A DNA stretch of 64,000 nt, from the NCBI GenBank assembly GCA_013287375.1, contig JABDDX010000001.1, positions 26,684 through 90,683 on the forward strand, given 5' to 3'. Position numbers and translations under genes: made by a program. The stretch comes from Bacteroidota bacterium. Lineage in GTDB: Bacteria > Bacteroidota > Bacteroidia > Sphingobacteriales > Sphingobacteriaceae. Positions 16,917 to 25,997 of the stretch are shown here, in pieces; the first letter of the stretch is position 1; every line of letters starts with the position of its first letter. The notes beneath the pieces are model-generated. The model saw nothing but the letters and a program-made list of their open reading frames with translations, was not told where the DNA came from and made no database searches.

Positions 16917-18572
16917 TTACAAAGAGCTGGCTATATTCTGTCCAGTTATTTTTCCCGAAAACAAGCATCCTCCCAGGAATGTTCCTTCTAATGCGCTATA
17001 GCCATGCATACCGCCACCACCAAATCCCGCTGCCTCACCCGCGGCAAATAAACCCTCAATTACCTGTCCTTCCGCATTTAGCACACGTCCTTGTAAATCC
17101 GTTTCTATCCCGCCAAGCGTTTTACGAGTAAGAATACGCAGCCTTACCGCTATCAGCGGGCCCGCTGAAGGATCGAGTAGTTTATGTACAGGAGCGGTGC
17201 GTATTAGTTTGTCTCCCCAATATTTTCTTGCGCCGCGAATAGCCGTAATCTGTAAATCCTTGCTAAATGTATTTTCTGTTTCCCTGTCCCGTGCTGTAAC
17301 TTCCTGGCGGATAACCTCAAAATCAAGAAGTGGTTTTGCCGTAATTGCATTCATCCCATCTACCAGGTCTTTCAGGTTATCCTTTACAATAAAATCTTCG
17401 CCATACTGCTTAAATGCCTCAACAGGACCAGTTGCTTTGCTCCCCACTGCTCTCCCTAGTACCATGCGCCAGTCCTTACCGGTAAGGTCGGGGTTTTGTT
17501 CTGAACCGGATAGGGCGAATTCTTTACGAATAATTTTTTGGTTTAAAATAAACCAGGTGTAATCATACCCGGTATGCATAATATGATTAAGTGTTCCCAG
17601 CGTATCAAAACCCGGGAACAATGGTACAGGGAGCCGCCTGCCTGCCGCATCGAGCCATAAAGATGAAGGGCCCGGCAAAATTCGGATACCATGGTTTTTC
17701 CATATAGGGTTCCAGTTCTTTATCCCTTCGGTATAATGCCACATCCGGTCAGGATTAATTACGTTGCCCCCAGCATCTTTTACAATACCTATCATACGCC
17801 CATCCACATGCTCAGGAACCCCTGAAAGCATATTGTCTGGAGCCTTTCCTAAACGTTCCGGCCAGTTTTTCTTGACCAATTCATGGTTAGCACCTATACC
17901 ACCTGATGTTACCACTACCACCGGAGCGTTAATTGTAAAATCACCTACAACACTATCGCTGCTTTTCTCCCCTCGCTGTACACTACTTGCCGCTAAAACT
18001 TCACCGCTAACTCCTTTTACAGATCCATTTACTACTATCAATTCTTTAACCCTGTGCCTGAATTTTAACTGCACCAAACCCGCTGAAGATGCGGCCTTTA
18101 TCCTGTCTGTAAAAGGCTGTAAAACACCTGGTCCGGTACCCCAGGTAATATGAAAGCGCGGTACGGAATTTCCGTGCCCTATAGCTCCATAACCGCCACG
18201 TTCGGCCCACCCAACTACGGGAAAGAATTTGATACCCAACTGTTTTAGCCACGTGTATTTTTCGCCTGCAGCCCATGCCACATATGCTTCTGCCCATTTT
18301 CTGGGCCAATGATCCTCTTGCCTGTCAAACTGTGCGGTGCCCATCCAATCTTGCAGGGCAAGTTCATAACTATCTTTGATACCCATTCGCCTTTGCAAGG
18401 GCGAATCGACCAGGAATAAGCCACCTAATGACCAGAATGCCTGGCCCCCCAGATTTTGCTCCGGCTCCTGGTCGAGGATTACAATGCGCGAGCCTTTATT
18501 GATTAATTCATTTGCCGCGACAAGACCCGCCAGGCCAGCCCCTATAATGACAACATCAGCATCTATAATCAT
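16917..18572 (-). CDS. FAD-binding dehydrogenase (fumarate reductase/ketosteroid dehydrogenase superfamily)
   Basis: A 551-aa flavoprotein of the COG3573 type. The N-terminal ADVVIIGAGLAGLVAANELINKGSRIVILDQE is the dinucleotide-binding GxGxxG plus the acidic end of beta-2; LGGQAFWSLGGLFL follows, and the C-terminal GRVLNAEGQVIEGLFAAGEAAGFGGGGMHG is the second FAD contact. These features place it near 3-ketosteroid-delta1-dehydrogenases and fumarate reductase flavoproteins. No signal peptide is seen. True substrate and electron acceptor are unknown. First gene of a two-gene minus-strand operon with the GNAT enzyme. Confidence 0.88.
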   Translation of the reverse strand: MIIDADVVIIGAGLAGLVAANELINKGSRIVILDQEPEQNLGGQAFWSLGGLFLVDSPLQRRMGIKDSYELALQDWMGTAQFDRQEDHWPRKWAEAYVAWAAGEKYTWLKQLGIKFFPVVGWAERGGYGAIGHGNSVPRFHITWGTGPGVLQPFTDRIKAASSAGLVQLKFRHRVKELIVVNGSVKGVSGEVLAASSVQRGEKSSDSVVGDFTINAPVVVVTSGGIGANHELVKKNWPERLGKAPDNMLSGVPEHVDGRMIGIVKDAGGNVINPDRMWHYTEGIKNWNPIWKNHGIRILPGPSSLWLDAAGRRLPVPLFPGFDTLGTLNHIMHTGYDYTWFILNQKIIRKEFALSGSEQNPDLTGKDWRMVLGRAVGSKATGPVEAFKQYGEDFIVKDNLKDLVDGMNAITAKPLLDFEVIRQEVTARDRETENTFSKDLQITAIRGARKYWGDKLIRTAPVHKLLDPSAGPLIAVRLRILTRKTLGGIETDLQGRVLNAEGQVIEGLFAAGEAAGFGGGGMHGYSALEGTFLGGCLFSGKITGQNIASSL

Positions 18573-18604
18573 GGAATAAATTTAGTTATTGTTTGATTCC
18601 GTCC

Positions 18605-18634
18605 CCGCAGGGCTTTCTGAAAGAGCACCTGCGG
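18605..18634. repeat. Intergenic hairpin with TTTCTGAAAGAG loop
   Basis: CCGCAGG (18605-18611) and CCTGCGG (18628-18634) enclose GCTTTCTGAAAGAGCA. It lies between the FAD dehydrogenase start and the DUF2911 stop and resembles the hairpin at 16316, with the stem changed in a compensating way while the loop core is kept. Confidence 0.6.
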
Positions 18635-18641
18635 CTCATCC

Positions 18642-19484
18642 TCATTTCTTCGCCTCCACCAAAACCTCCGTATTTAAACGAACATATTCGGGAGTTTTAG
18701 CTGTCTGCGCTGCCGCGATGCCTTCCTGTGCTGCCTTTATGGCGGCAGCCTTATCGCCAAGTCGTAGTTCCACTCTTGCCAGCCATAATTTAACAACCAT
18801 AGGCGGGAAACCGGGTGCTGTTTGCAGGGCCTGTGCCCATGGTAAAGCTTTAGTCATATCCTTATTATTATTCCAGTAATAAATAATGGCGTCATAATAA
18901 GGTTTTTTGTTGGTTTGCATGGCCGAGTCTATCCGGGCCATCACTCTTGCATCAATATCCGTGGTCAGATGGATGGCAAGCGCGGTATGCTCCCATGAAA
19001 GGTTTAGGTCGGCGCTGGTTGGGAACACATTAGTGAATTGCAAAGTGAGGGTTTCCACGTTCTCCGGTATTTTAATAGCCTTCACCGTAAAACGCAGGTA
19101 ATCGTCGGCAGCGTTATAATCATAGGCGCCCCACTGCCTGGCTTTTTTGTTTAAGATGATGGTCCACTCATTCTCACCGGGGATACTGAACAGGCCATAA
19201 GTGCCAGCGGCAACTTTATGCCCCTCCAGCGTTACATCATCGGTAAAAGTGATGGTGGTGGCTGCATTTGCTCCGGTACGCCATACCGCGTTGTAAGGCT
19301 CGGTATAACCAAATATTTTACGGCCCTTTACGTTAGGGCGCGAATAGGTTAAGGTAATTTTACCCAGACCAAAATCCTGTATAATAGTTTGGGTTGAGCT
19401 TGGCGCAGGGGTAAGCTGGGCAAAGCTATTATAGCTGAATAACAGGCATGCTATTGTAAAAAGCAGCAATAGGTTCTTTTTCAT
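18642..19484 (-). CDS. DUF2911 domain-containing secreted protein
   Basis: A 280-aa exported protein. A signal peptide (MKKNLLLLFTIACLLFSYNSFAQ) precedes the DUF2911 domain (residues ~25-170), recognisable from ITLTYSRPNVKGRKIFG, YNAVWRTGANAATTITFTDDVTLEGHKVAAGTYGLFSIP and WTIILNKKARQWGAYDY. The C-terminal third (TKALPWAQALQTAPGFPPMVVKLWLARVELRLGDKAAAIKAAQEGIA) looks like TPR helices. The domain is common and abundant in Bacteroidota but has no established function. Monocistronic, with no shared promoter motif seen. Confidence 0.9.
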   Translation of the reverse strand: MKKNLLLLFTIACLLFSYNSFAQLTPAPSSTQTIIQDFGLGKITLTYSRPNVKGRKIFGYTEPYNAVWRTGANAATTITFTDDVTLEGHKVAAGTYGLFSIPGENEWTIILNKKARQWGAYDYNAADDYLRFTVKAIKIPENVETLTLQFTNVFPTSADLNLSWEHTALAIHLTTDIDARVMARIDSAMQTNKKPYYDAIIYYWNNNKDMTKALPWAQALQTAPGFPPMVVKLWLARVELRLGDKAAAIKAAQEGIAAAQTAKTPEYVRLNTEVLVEAKK

Positions 19485-19659
19485 GTTGAAAAGGTTTTTG
19501 TGATTTTAAATAAAATTACGGTTTACTAATGTAAAAAGGCCTCGTCACAAAACAAATAATTCCGCTCATGCATAACGCCGCCCGCAAGACCCTGACCCCC
19601 CACAAACATTCATGGCATCTCCAGGGTAAATCGCCTTTAAGAATTTTAAGCACTTTGTA

Positions 19660-19746
19660 AGATGGCTTTAATCGCCAAAAATGTAAAATGCCGGCCCTGT
19701 GCGATACCTTTCCCTGGAATAGGGAAAGGAGGAGAATAGGGTAAAA
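19660..19746. repeat. Dispersed intergenic repeat, copy 1
   Basis: The core GGCCCTGTGCGATACC, a CTTTCCCT-ggaat-AGGGAAAG hairpin and GATAGGGTAAAA-like end (here GAATAGGGTAAAA) recur at 29393-29446 and 53684-53738. For copies 1 and 2 similarity extends ~30 bp upstream (TTAATCGCCAAAAATG vs AAATCACCAAAAATA). The surrounding interval 19485-19881 contains no convincing gene; a 7-3-7 hairpin TACTCCTAAAAGGAGTA lies at 19803-19819. Confidence 0.75.
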
Positions 19747-19854
19747 TATGCAACTGGTTTTAAAAGCGATTTTACTGTACCCTATCCTCAAAAGCAAATA
19801 AATACTCCTAAAAGGAGTAAATTGCCCCATTCAGCTATCATTAGCAACATTTAC

Positions 19855-19862
19855 TATTTTTG
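19855..19862 (+). promoter_or_regulatory. -7 box for the thioredoxin-like gene
   Basis: TATTTTTG matches TAnnTTTG and is 19 bp before the ATG at 19882. No clear -33 TTTG at the expected distance. Confidence 0.4.
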
Positions 19863-19881
19863 TGCGTAGAAAATTGTCGGC

Positions 19882-20478
19882 ATGAAAAAAACATTGGTAA
19901 TCATATGGCTAATATTGTTACTTGGGGTAATCGGGACACTATTTTGGTATAACGAACTTCAATATCAATTGCCTACTCCCGTACCGCAAAATTACAAGGC
20001 GGTAAATCCCGGTGAGCTGATTAAATTAAATGCTAAACTGAAAACAAACGGCACTAAGCCACTCTTTTTGCATTTTTTTAATCCGGTGTGCCCATGTTCA
20101 AGGTTTAATATCAAAATGTTTAAATCGTTGGTTACCCAATACGGCCAAAAAGTCAACTTTGTCATAGTAGTCATCAGCGATAGAACTTATACCGCAAAGG
20201 AAATTCAGGATAAATTTGATCTGGATATTCCCGTAACATTTGATCAATCTATAGCGCTTGCATGCGGAGTATACTCCACGCCGCAGGTGGCTCTTATTGA
20301 TAATAAAGGAAAGTTATATTACCGTGGTAATTACAACATCAGCCGTTATTGTACCGACGAAAAAACAAATTATGCTCAGCAAGCAATCAACGGGTTGCTT
20401 GATAATAATAAAAAACTGTTTTTCAGTAAGCTGGCGCTAACCTCTTATGGTTGCCGGTTAGCAAACTGTAAATATTAA
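19882..20478 (+). CDS. Membrane-anchored thioredoxin-fold protein
   Basis: A 198-aa protein with an N-terminal membrane anchor (residues ~4-22) and a periplasmic thioredoxin-like domain. [20 protein letters not shown] places a CPC motif (Cys70, Cys72) where thioredoxins have CxxC, and [20 protein letters not shown] supplies the cis-Pro loop and following beta hairpin typical of AhpC/TlpA folds. The unusual C-x-C spacing argues against a standard disulfide reductase. The C-terminus has two further Cys ([10 protein letters not shown]). It precedes a hybrid histidine kinase by ~23 bp and may be cotranscribed with it. Function unknown. Confidence 0.75.
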   Translation: MKKTLVIIWLILLLGVIGTLFWYNELQYQLPTPVPQNYKAVNPGELIKLNAKLKTNGTKPLFLHFFNPVCPCSRFNIKMFKSLVTQYGQKVNFVIVVISDRTYTAKEIQDKFDLDIPVTFDQSIALACGVYSTPQVALIDNKGKLYYRGNYNISRYCTDEKTNYAQQAINGLLDNNKKLFFSKLALTSYGCRLANCKY

Positions 20479-20501
20479 GTGCCGATCTAATTCAATATCA
20501 T

Positions 20502-22751
20502 TTGCAAGCAACATTAACACAAAACCTGATATTTCAATCCGAAGTTAAGGAACGTTCTGATAAGCTCATAAACTACTTCCTGGCTTTTTATTTTTTGGTG
20601 GGCCTGGGTCTGGCATCTTTTTACGATACCTGGTTAATTGCTATTGGCGTAGGTGGTATTTGCGTATTGGCTTATTATTCTACCAAGTTATTATTGCCCG
20701 CATCATCGTTGTATCAGTATGTATTGAGTGCCGTATTGGGCATATTTATGGCTCAGTTTATTTACCAGATGCATGGTATGTTCGAAATGCATTTTTTTGC
20801 ATTTATCAGCAGCGCTATACTCATTACTTATCAAAAATGGAAGCTGCAATTACCCTTGCTTATCGTAGTGGTCATACATCATGCTACATTTAGCTATTTG
20901 CAGGATATAGGTGTCGGCGGTATTTATTTTACGCAGTTGAATTACTTCGATCTGCAAACATTTATCATACACGTTTTATTAACCGGTGTAATCATGTTTA
21001 CCTGCGGCTTATGGTCGTATCAACTCCGGAAATACAGCGAACAGCAGGTTGTACAAACCATGCAAATGGCCGAATTACAACAAGAGGCAATGCTGTCCTT
21101 AGAGCGGAAGCAGAATCAGGAACTACTGGAACATTCCAACCAGCAATTACTGTCATCAAACAAGGAGTTGCTGGAGGCCAGGCAGGCCGCTGAACAGGCC
21201 AATCAGGAAAAAAGCATCTTCCTGGCCACCATGAGCCACGAGATACGCACGCCTATGAACGGTGTTATCGGTATGTCGTCCCTCCTTAACGAAACTGCTT
21301 TGAATGATGAGCAGCGCATGTTTACCGATACCATCATCAATTGCGGCGAAACATTGATCCATGTGATTAATAACATACTTGATTTCTCCAAGATAGAATC
21401 GGGAAGCCTGGAGCTGGAGAGCGACGACTTTAGCCTGCGCCAATCTATCGAGGATGTATTGGATATGTTCGCGGTTAAAGCCGCGCAGCTAAAGCTGGAC
21501 CTGGTTTATGAAATTGCCGAAGATGTGCCGCCAAACATCATGGGCGACCCGTTGCGGCTTAAGCAGGTGCTGATAAACCTGATGAGCAATGCTATTAAAT
21601 TTACCGAAAAGGGCGAAATAGGTATAAAGGTAGACATCCATAAAATTGGCGTAGATGGAAACATGACATTGCGTTTTGATGTTTGGGACACAGGTATCGG
21701 CATACCGGAAGATAAATTACACCGGCTTTTCAAAGCATTCTCGCAGGTTGATTCTTCCACTACGCGTAAATATGGCGGTACTGGCTTAGGCCTTGCCATC
21801 TGCGAAAAACTGGTACACTTGATGAATGGCGAGATCAACGTGGAAAGCAAAGATGGCGAAGGATCGTCATTCTACTTCACCATTAATACCATGGCTGGTA
21901 TAAATAATACCGTTGAGGCAAATAATTGTAATATAGACGACCTGAGAGGCAAAAAAATATTGGTGGTGGATGATAATCAAACTAACCTTGCCATTTTAAA
22001 ACGACAGTTCGAAAACTGGAACCTTCGTCCAATATTGACCAGTTCAGGTGCCGAAGCACTTGTGGCCTTACAAAAAGACAAGCAAGTCGACCTGGTGATT
22101 ACCGATATGGAGATGCCGGTAATGGATGGCATGATGCTGGCCAAACTAATCAAGGAAAGCTATCCGCAATTGCCAATTATTTTGCTTAGCTCCATCGGCG
22201 AAGAGTTTAAAAGCGATGATCGCAAGCTGTTTATCTCCATCATGAACAAACCGATAAAACAACAAATACTAAGCAAGCAGGTATTCACAGCTTTAAGAAA
22301 CAGATCGGCAAAACAGGAAGAGGTGACCGTTAAGAGCAAACTCTCGGCAGATTTTTGTGATCAATACCCATTCAATATTTTAATTGCCGAAGATAACGAG
22401 GTAAACCAGCATGTTATCAAACACATCCTCAACAAAATGGGTTACCAACCGCATATAGTTAGCAACGGTAAAGAAGCGGTTAAAGTGATGCAGGAAGGGC
22501 TGTATAGCCTGATACTGATGGATATGCAAATGCCAATAATAGATGGCCTTGAGGCTACAAGAATGATCAGGGCGATAAATATAAAGCAACCCGTAATTAT
22601 AGCCCTTACCGCAAACGCCATGGATACCGACCAGCAACTATGCCTCCAGGCCGGTATGGATGATTATATATCCAAACCCGTAAAACTAGACGAACTGATG
22701 AATAAACTAAGCAAGTGGCATACCATCAGTTTGAAACCGCTTTACGACTAG
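20502..22751 (+). CDS. Hybrid sensor histidine kinase with two receiver domains
   Basis: A 749-aa membrane kinase. Residues ~20-175 form about six helices without a large periplasmic loop; a coiled coil follows (~180-235). Then HisKA with the phospho-acceptor His246 in [16 protein letters not shown], HATPase_c with N, G1 (DTGIGIP), F and G2 (GGTGLGLAI) boxes, receiver 1 (VVDDNQTN, Asp535 in [11 protein letters not shown]) and receiver 2 (IAEDNEVN, Asp674 in [11 protein letters not shown], Lys in ISKPVK). No separate output domain is present. The start is a TTG; no ATG lies upstream before the in-frame stop at 20469, and the next Met would remove the first helices. Ligand unknown. Confidence 0.9.
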   Translation: MQATLTQNLIFQSEVKERSDKLINYFLAFYFLVGLGLASFYDTWLIAIGVGGICVLAYYSTKLLLPASSLYQYVLSAVLGIFMAQFIYQMHGMFEMHFFAFISSAILITYQKWKLQLPLLIVVVIHHATFSYLQDIGVGGIYFTQLNYFDLQTFIIHVLLTGVIMFTCGLWSYQLRKYSEQQVVQTMQMAELQQEAMLSLERKQNQELLEHSNQQLLSSNKELLEARQAAEQANQEKSIFLATMSHEIRTPMNGVIGMSSLLNETALNDEQRMFTDTIINCGETLIHVINNILDFSKIESGSLELESDDFSLRQSIEDVLDMFAVKAAQLKLDLVYEIAEDVPPNIMGDPLRLKQVLINLMSNAIKFTEKGEIGIKVDIHKIGVDGNMTLRFDVWDTGIGIPEDKLHRLFKAFSQVDSSTTRKYGGTGLGLAICEKLVHLMNGEINVESKDGEGSSFYFTINTMAGINNTVEANNCNIDDLRGKKILVVDDNQTNLAILKRQFENWNLRPILTSSGAEALVALQKDKQVDLVITDMEMPVMDGMMLAKLIKESYPQLPIILLSSIGEEFKSDDRKLFISIMNKPIKQQILSKQVFTALRNRSAKQEEVTVKSKLSADFCDQYPFNILIAEDNEVNQHVIKHILNKMGYQPHIVSNGKEAVKVMQEGLYSLILMDMQMPIIDGLEATRMIRAINIKQPVIIALTANAMDTDQQLCLQAGMDDYISKPVKLDELMNKLSKWHTISLKPLYD

Positions 22752-22764
22752 TTTTATATTTAAA

Positions 22765-23150
22765 GGGCGTTCCCGCCGGTAGAAGCGGCCCGGGCTATCC
22801 ACTCATACACCTACAGGCCTTAAGCGTGAAGGCCGGTATCCATTCCTATCCCTAACGCAGGGGTTATACCCTCACCATCATGTCATTGCGAGGAAAGAAC
22901 CGTGCAACGCAAAAGCACAACCCCATCGTTAACCGCCCAAAACCGGCATCGTCTGGTTCGGCACCCACACCAGAAGTAGCAGCACTAACCTTCAAAGAAG
23001 CAGGCGCAGCCGGGAGTTTTCTTTGGTTACTTTCTTTTGCGGAAAAAGAAAGTGACGCCTTAGCGGCTAGCGATACCAACAGACAAGCAATCATGCATAT
23101 CGACCTGTAAAGTCGGGGATTGCCACGCTACCGTTCGCAATGACGCTAGC
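22765..23150. repeat. REP-like repeat island
   Basis: This 385-bp gap contains several repeat-like pieces: a GGGCGTTCCCGCC-type block, and two inward-facing REP halves, ATGTCATTGCGAGGAAAGAA (near 22880) and a GGGGATTGCCACGCTACCGTTCGCAATGACG-type element (near 23115). Similar TCATTGCGAGGAA and GGCAATCCCCGAC words occur at 29165-29300. A 76-codon frame runs through the island but is made of repeat sequence, so I do not call a gene. Confidence 0.6.
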
Positions 23151-23204
23151 AGAAGCACAACACCTTCCCACCCACAAATCATCACACTAAAAACTTATTA
23201 TAAA

Positions 23205-23234
23205 TTAAACTTTCAATATATTTTGAAAGTTTAA
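23205..23234 (+). promoter_or_regulatory. GbsR-type operator (perfect 12-6-12 dyad)
   Basis: TTAAACTTTCAA (23205-23216) and TTGAAAGTTTAA (23223-23234) surround TATATT, 21 bp before the regulator start. A degraded version (AAACTTTCAA...CTGAAATTTC) lies before the next gene at 23779-23805, which points to autoregulation and operon control by the encoded GbsR/MarR protein. Confidence 0.7.
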
Positions 23235-23255
23235 TTTTAATTACTTCCTTTGTAC

Positions 23256-23762
23256 ATGGAATTACCTGAAGCAAAACAAAAATTCATCGAGGCCTGGGGC
23301 AAACTGGGGTCGGAGTGGGGCGTTAACCGCACCATGGCGCAGGTACATGCTTTGCTGTTGATAAGTCCGGATGCACTCACTACTGAGGACATCATGGAGT
23401 CGTTAAGCATTTCCCGTGGTAACGCCAACATGACCCTCCGCGAATTAATGAGCTGGGGACTGGTAGAGAAACAACTGAAGGCAGGCGAGCGTAAAGAATA
23501 TTTTTTCGCTGATAAAGATACCTGGAACATTGCCCGCCAGGTAGCCAAAGAACGCCGTAAACGCGAACTCGACCCCATCATCAAAATACTGGACGAGCTA
23601 ACCAAAGTAGAAGGGGATAAGAAAGATCCGGCTTATCAAACGTTCAACAAGTCGGTAACCGACATTAATAAACTGGCTAAAAATGTAGATAAAACTTTAG
23701 AGACCATGTTAAAAGCCGACGAAAACTGGTTTTGGGGCTCTATTCTAAAAATCTTTAAGTAG
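23256..23762 (+). CDS. GbsR/MarR family transcriptional regulator
   Basis: A 168-aa winged-helix repressor. I choose the ATG at 23256 (MELPEAKQKF), the usual family start, rather than the TTG two codons earlier. AWGKLGSEWGVNRTMAQVHALLLISPDALTTEDIMESLSISRGNANMTLRELMSWGLVEKQ is the GbsR-type wHTH, followed by a basic wing (KAGERKEYFFADKD) and a C-terminal dimerisation helix. Related proteins sit before DoxX/TIGR01777/DCC genes in many Bacteroidota. Perfect dyad upstream suggests autoregulation. It heads a cluster running to 26972. Confidence 0.9.
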   Translation: MELPEAKQKFIEAWGKLGSEWGVNRTMAQVHALLLISPDALTTEDIMESLSISRGNANMTLRELMSWGLVEKQLKAGERKEYFFADKDTWNIARQVAKERRKRELDPIIKILDELTKVEGDKKDPAYQTFNKSVTDINKLAKNVDKTLETMLKADENWFWGSILKIFK

Positions 23763-23778
23763 ATTTTTTTTATGATTC

Positions 23779-23805
23779 AAACTTTCAATTATTACTGAAA
23801 TTTCA
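23779..23805 (+). promoter_or_regulatory. Second, weaker GbsR-like operator
   Basis: CAAACTTTCAATTATTACTG followed by AAATTTCAA keeps the TTTCA/TGAAA halves of the upstream dyad and ends 5 bp before the DCC-gene ATG. Confidence 0.5.
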
Positions 23806-23810
23806 ATATT

Positions 23811-24629
23811 ATGAATACGCTTAAAAACTACCTGATACTTTACGATGCCGAATGCCCAATGTGCAGCATCTACACCAAAGCTTTTGTAAATACTGGCCTG
23901 TTGGAACTAAACGGCAGGGCATCATACCAGGAAACACCCGAAACCGCTTGTCCGTTGGTCGACAGGCAACGGGCTGTTAACGAGATCGCCCTCGTAAACC
24001 AAACAACCGGCGAAGTAAGCTATGGGATCCAAAGTTTATTTAAAGTATTTGCGGTAGCGGTACCTTTTCTTAAACCGGTATTTGAGTATAAACCATTTTT
24101 ATGGCTGATGAGCAAAGTATATGCATTCATCTCTTACAACCGCCGTGTAATTATACCCGCCGCCAGCGAGCAGTATGCTTATCAACCAACGTTTAAACTA
24201 AACTATCGCGTAGCCTATCTGCTGTTTACCTGTGTACTTACCGCTTACATCCTTACCGCTTATGTGCATTTTATGTATGGCCTGTTGCCTGTTGGCACAA
24301 GTTACCGTGAGTATGTGGTTTGTGGTGGCCAAATATTTTTCCAGGGTGTCATCGTGAGCATCATCGCCAAAACAAAAAAATGGGCTTACCTGGGCAATGT
24401 GATGACCATCTCTTTTGCCGGGGCGCTATTACTGTTGCCCGGCTTGGTTATTGCTGCCTGTGTTAGTCTGCCGCCGCTGTTTTATGTGTGTTACTTTATG
24501 GGTGTGGCAGGTTTAATGTTCCTGGAACACATCCGTAGAACAAAACTCCTGCAACTGGGCTGGACTTTAACCATTAGCTGGGCTTGCTATCGTTTACTGG
24601 TTCTTTTACTTATCTTTTTAAACAGATAA
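23811..24629 (+). CDS. DCC family (DUF393) thiol-disulfide oxidoreductase-like membrane protein
   Basis: A 272-aa protein. The N-terminal ~125 residues are a DUF393/DCC domain with the defining YDAECPMC (Asp12, Cys15, Cys18); the rest has four or more hydrophobic helices (from ~138 onward, e.g. VAYLLFTCVLTAYILTAYVHFMYGLL). The CxxC suggests redox activity at the membrane, but no member has a firm reaction. Second gene of the GbsR operon, 3 bp before the epimerase gene. Confidence 0.85.
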   Translation: MNTLKNYLILYDAECPMCSIYTKAFVNTGLLELNGRASYQETPETACPLVDRQRAVNEIALVNQTTGEVSYGIQSLFKVFAVAVPFLKPVFEYKPFLWLMSKVYAFISYNRRVIIPAASEQYAYQPTFKLNYRVAYLLFTCVLTAYILTAYVHFMYGLLPVGTSYREYVVCGGQIFFQGVIVSIIAKTKKWAYLGNVMTISFAGALLLLPGLVIAACVSLPPLFYVCYFMGVAGLMFLEHIRRTKLLQLGWTLTISWACYRLLVLLLIFLNR

Positions 24630-24631
24630 TC

Positions 24632-25561
24632 ATGAAATATCAAAAAATCATCCTCGCAGGCGGCAACGGTTATGTGGGTACTGTGCTGGCTAATTATTAT
24701 AGGGATTTAGCGAAAGAAATTATCATCCTCGCCCGCACCCCCAAAGATCAGGATGGCAATATAAAAACCCTTGTTTGGGATGGCAAAACACAAGGCGCGT
24801 GGGTTAAGGAGCTACCGGGTGCCGATATGCTTATCAACCTTTGTGGCAAAAACGTTAATTGCCGCTATACCGAAAAAAATAAAGCGGCCATTATTGCTTC
24901 AAGAGTATTGCCAACTACTGTTTTGGGCGAAGTTATTGCCGGGCTAACCAATCCGCCAGCCTTATGGATCAATGTTACCTCTGCTACCATCTACCGCCAT
25001 GCGGAAGACCGTCCGCAGGATGAAGAAACCGGCGAGATTGGGACAGGCTTTTCTATAGACGTTTGCCGCAAATGGGAGGAAACATTTTTTAATACCGATA
25101 CCCCTAAAACCCGTAAAATCGCCTTACGCATGAGTATCGTTATGGGCGCTGCCGATGGCGCATTCCCACGCCTGCTTAACCTGGTAAAACTTGGCCTCGG
25201 CGGTATGCAAGGTAACGGACAGCAATATGTATCATGGGTACACGAGCAGGATACCGCGCGCTGCACCGAATGGCTGTTTGATCATCCTGAAATGGATGGT
25301 GTGATCAACTGTACCGCGCCAACACCTATAAAGAATAAAGTGTTTATGAGTTATATCCGCCAGGCGTGTCGAATGCCCTTCGGGCTACCCGCCCCGAAAT
25401 GGCTGCTGAAAATAGGCGCTATAGTAATCGGTACCGAAACAGAGTTGATCCTAAAAAGCAGGTGGGTTTTACCCAAACGATTAACCGATGCCGGGTTTGT
25501 TTTCGCTTTTCCGGAAGCAAAGGCTGCTATCGAAAATATCCTGAAAAAAAGAACTAATTAG
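24632..25561 (+). CDS. TIGR01777 family NAD(P)-binding epimerase-like protein
   Basis: A 309-aa atypical SDR of the YfcH/TIGR01777 group. I use the ATG at 24632, 3 bp after the DCC stop; a longer frame would overlap that gene. ILAGGNGYVG (residues 7-16) is the Rossmann motif; LINLCGKNVNCRYTEKNKAAIIASRV is the family signature, and the C-terminal DUF1731 part includes LPAPKWLLKIGAIVIGTETELILKSRWVLPKRL. The first Gly-rich loop reads GGNGYVG rather than GGTGFIG. Substrate unknown; the GbsR/DCC/epimerase grouping recurs in Bacteroidota. Confidence 0.9.
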   Translation: MKYQKIILAGGNGYVGTVLANYYRDLAKEIIILARTPKDQDGNIKTLVWDGKTQGAWVKELPGADMLINLCGKNVNCRYTEKNKAAIIASRVLPTTVLGEVIAGLTNPPALWINVTSATIYRHAEDRPQDEETGEIGTGFSIDVCRKWEETFFNTDTPKTRKIALRMSIVMGAADGAFPRLLNLVKLGLGGMQGNGQQYVSWVHEQDTARCTEWLFDHPEMDGVINCTAPTPIKNKVFMSYIRQACRMPFGLPAPKWLLKIGAIVIGTETELILKSRWVLPKRLTDAGFVFAFPEAKAAIENILKKRTN

Positions 25562-25569
25562 CCAAAGCC

Positions 25570-25995
25570 ATGCCTAATTCAATACAACAATGCATCTATT
25601 TTGCCGGGCTTGCACAAATTACTTTGGCGATAGGCAGTTTGGCCATCCCACCAATATTAAACTGGAGAACCGAACTGGCAAAAGTTCAACCATTAATCAA
25701 ACAAATGTTCTGGACTTATGCCGGATACATCTTTGCAATCAATCTATCTTTCGGCTTACTTTCTGTGTTTGATTTTAAAGAGCTAACTAATGGTTCAACG
25801 TTAACCATGCTGGTTACCGGTTTTATTGCTCTATATTGGATCTCGCGGATTCTGATACAGTTTTTATATTTCGACAGGTCGAACTTCCCAGCAGGGTTTT
25901 GGAATGTAATGGCAGAAATAACCCTGGTAACTCTTTTTATATCTTTAAGCGTAATATATAGCCTCGCTTTTTATTTCAACTATCAACACAACTGA
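25570..25995 (+). CDS. Four-helix membrane protein of unknown function
   Basis: A 141-aa protein with four hydrophobic helices (about residues 7-28, 45-66, 76-95, 115-137). No family recognised with certainty. It sits 8 bp after the epimerase gene and 2 bp before the MBOAT gene, so it is part of the same operon and may help the acyltransferase or the redox protein in the membrane. Confidence 0.75.
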   Translation: MPNSIQQCIYFAGLAQITLAIGSLAIPPILNWRTELAKVQPLIKQMFWTYAGYIFAINLSFGLLSVFDFKELTNGSTLTMLVTGFIALYWISRILIQFLYFDRSNFPAGFWNVMAEITLVTLFISLSVIYSLAFYFNYQHN

Positions 25996-25997
25996 TT

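Noticed and set aside
19516-19830. 104-codon frame on the minus strand
   Set aside because: It lies across the dispersed repeat and a hairpin and shows no domain.
22880-23110. 76-codon frame after the histidine kinase gene
   Set aside because: Built from REP-like repeat sequence; no initiation signal; repeat better explains it.
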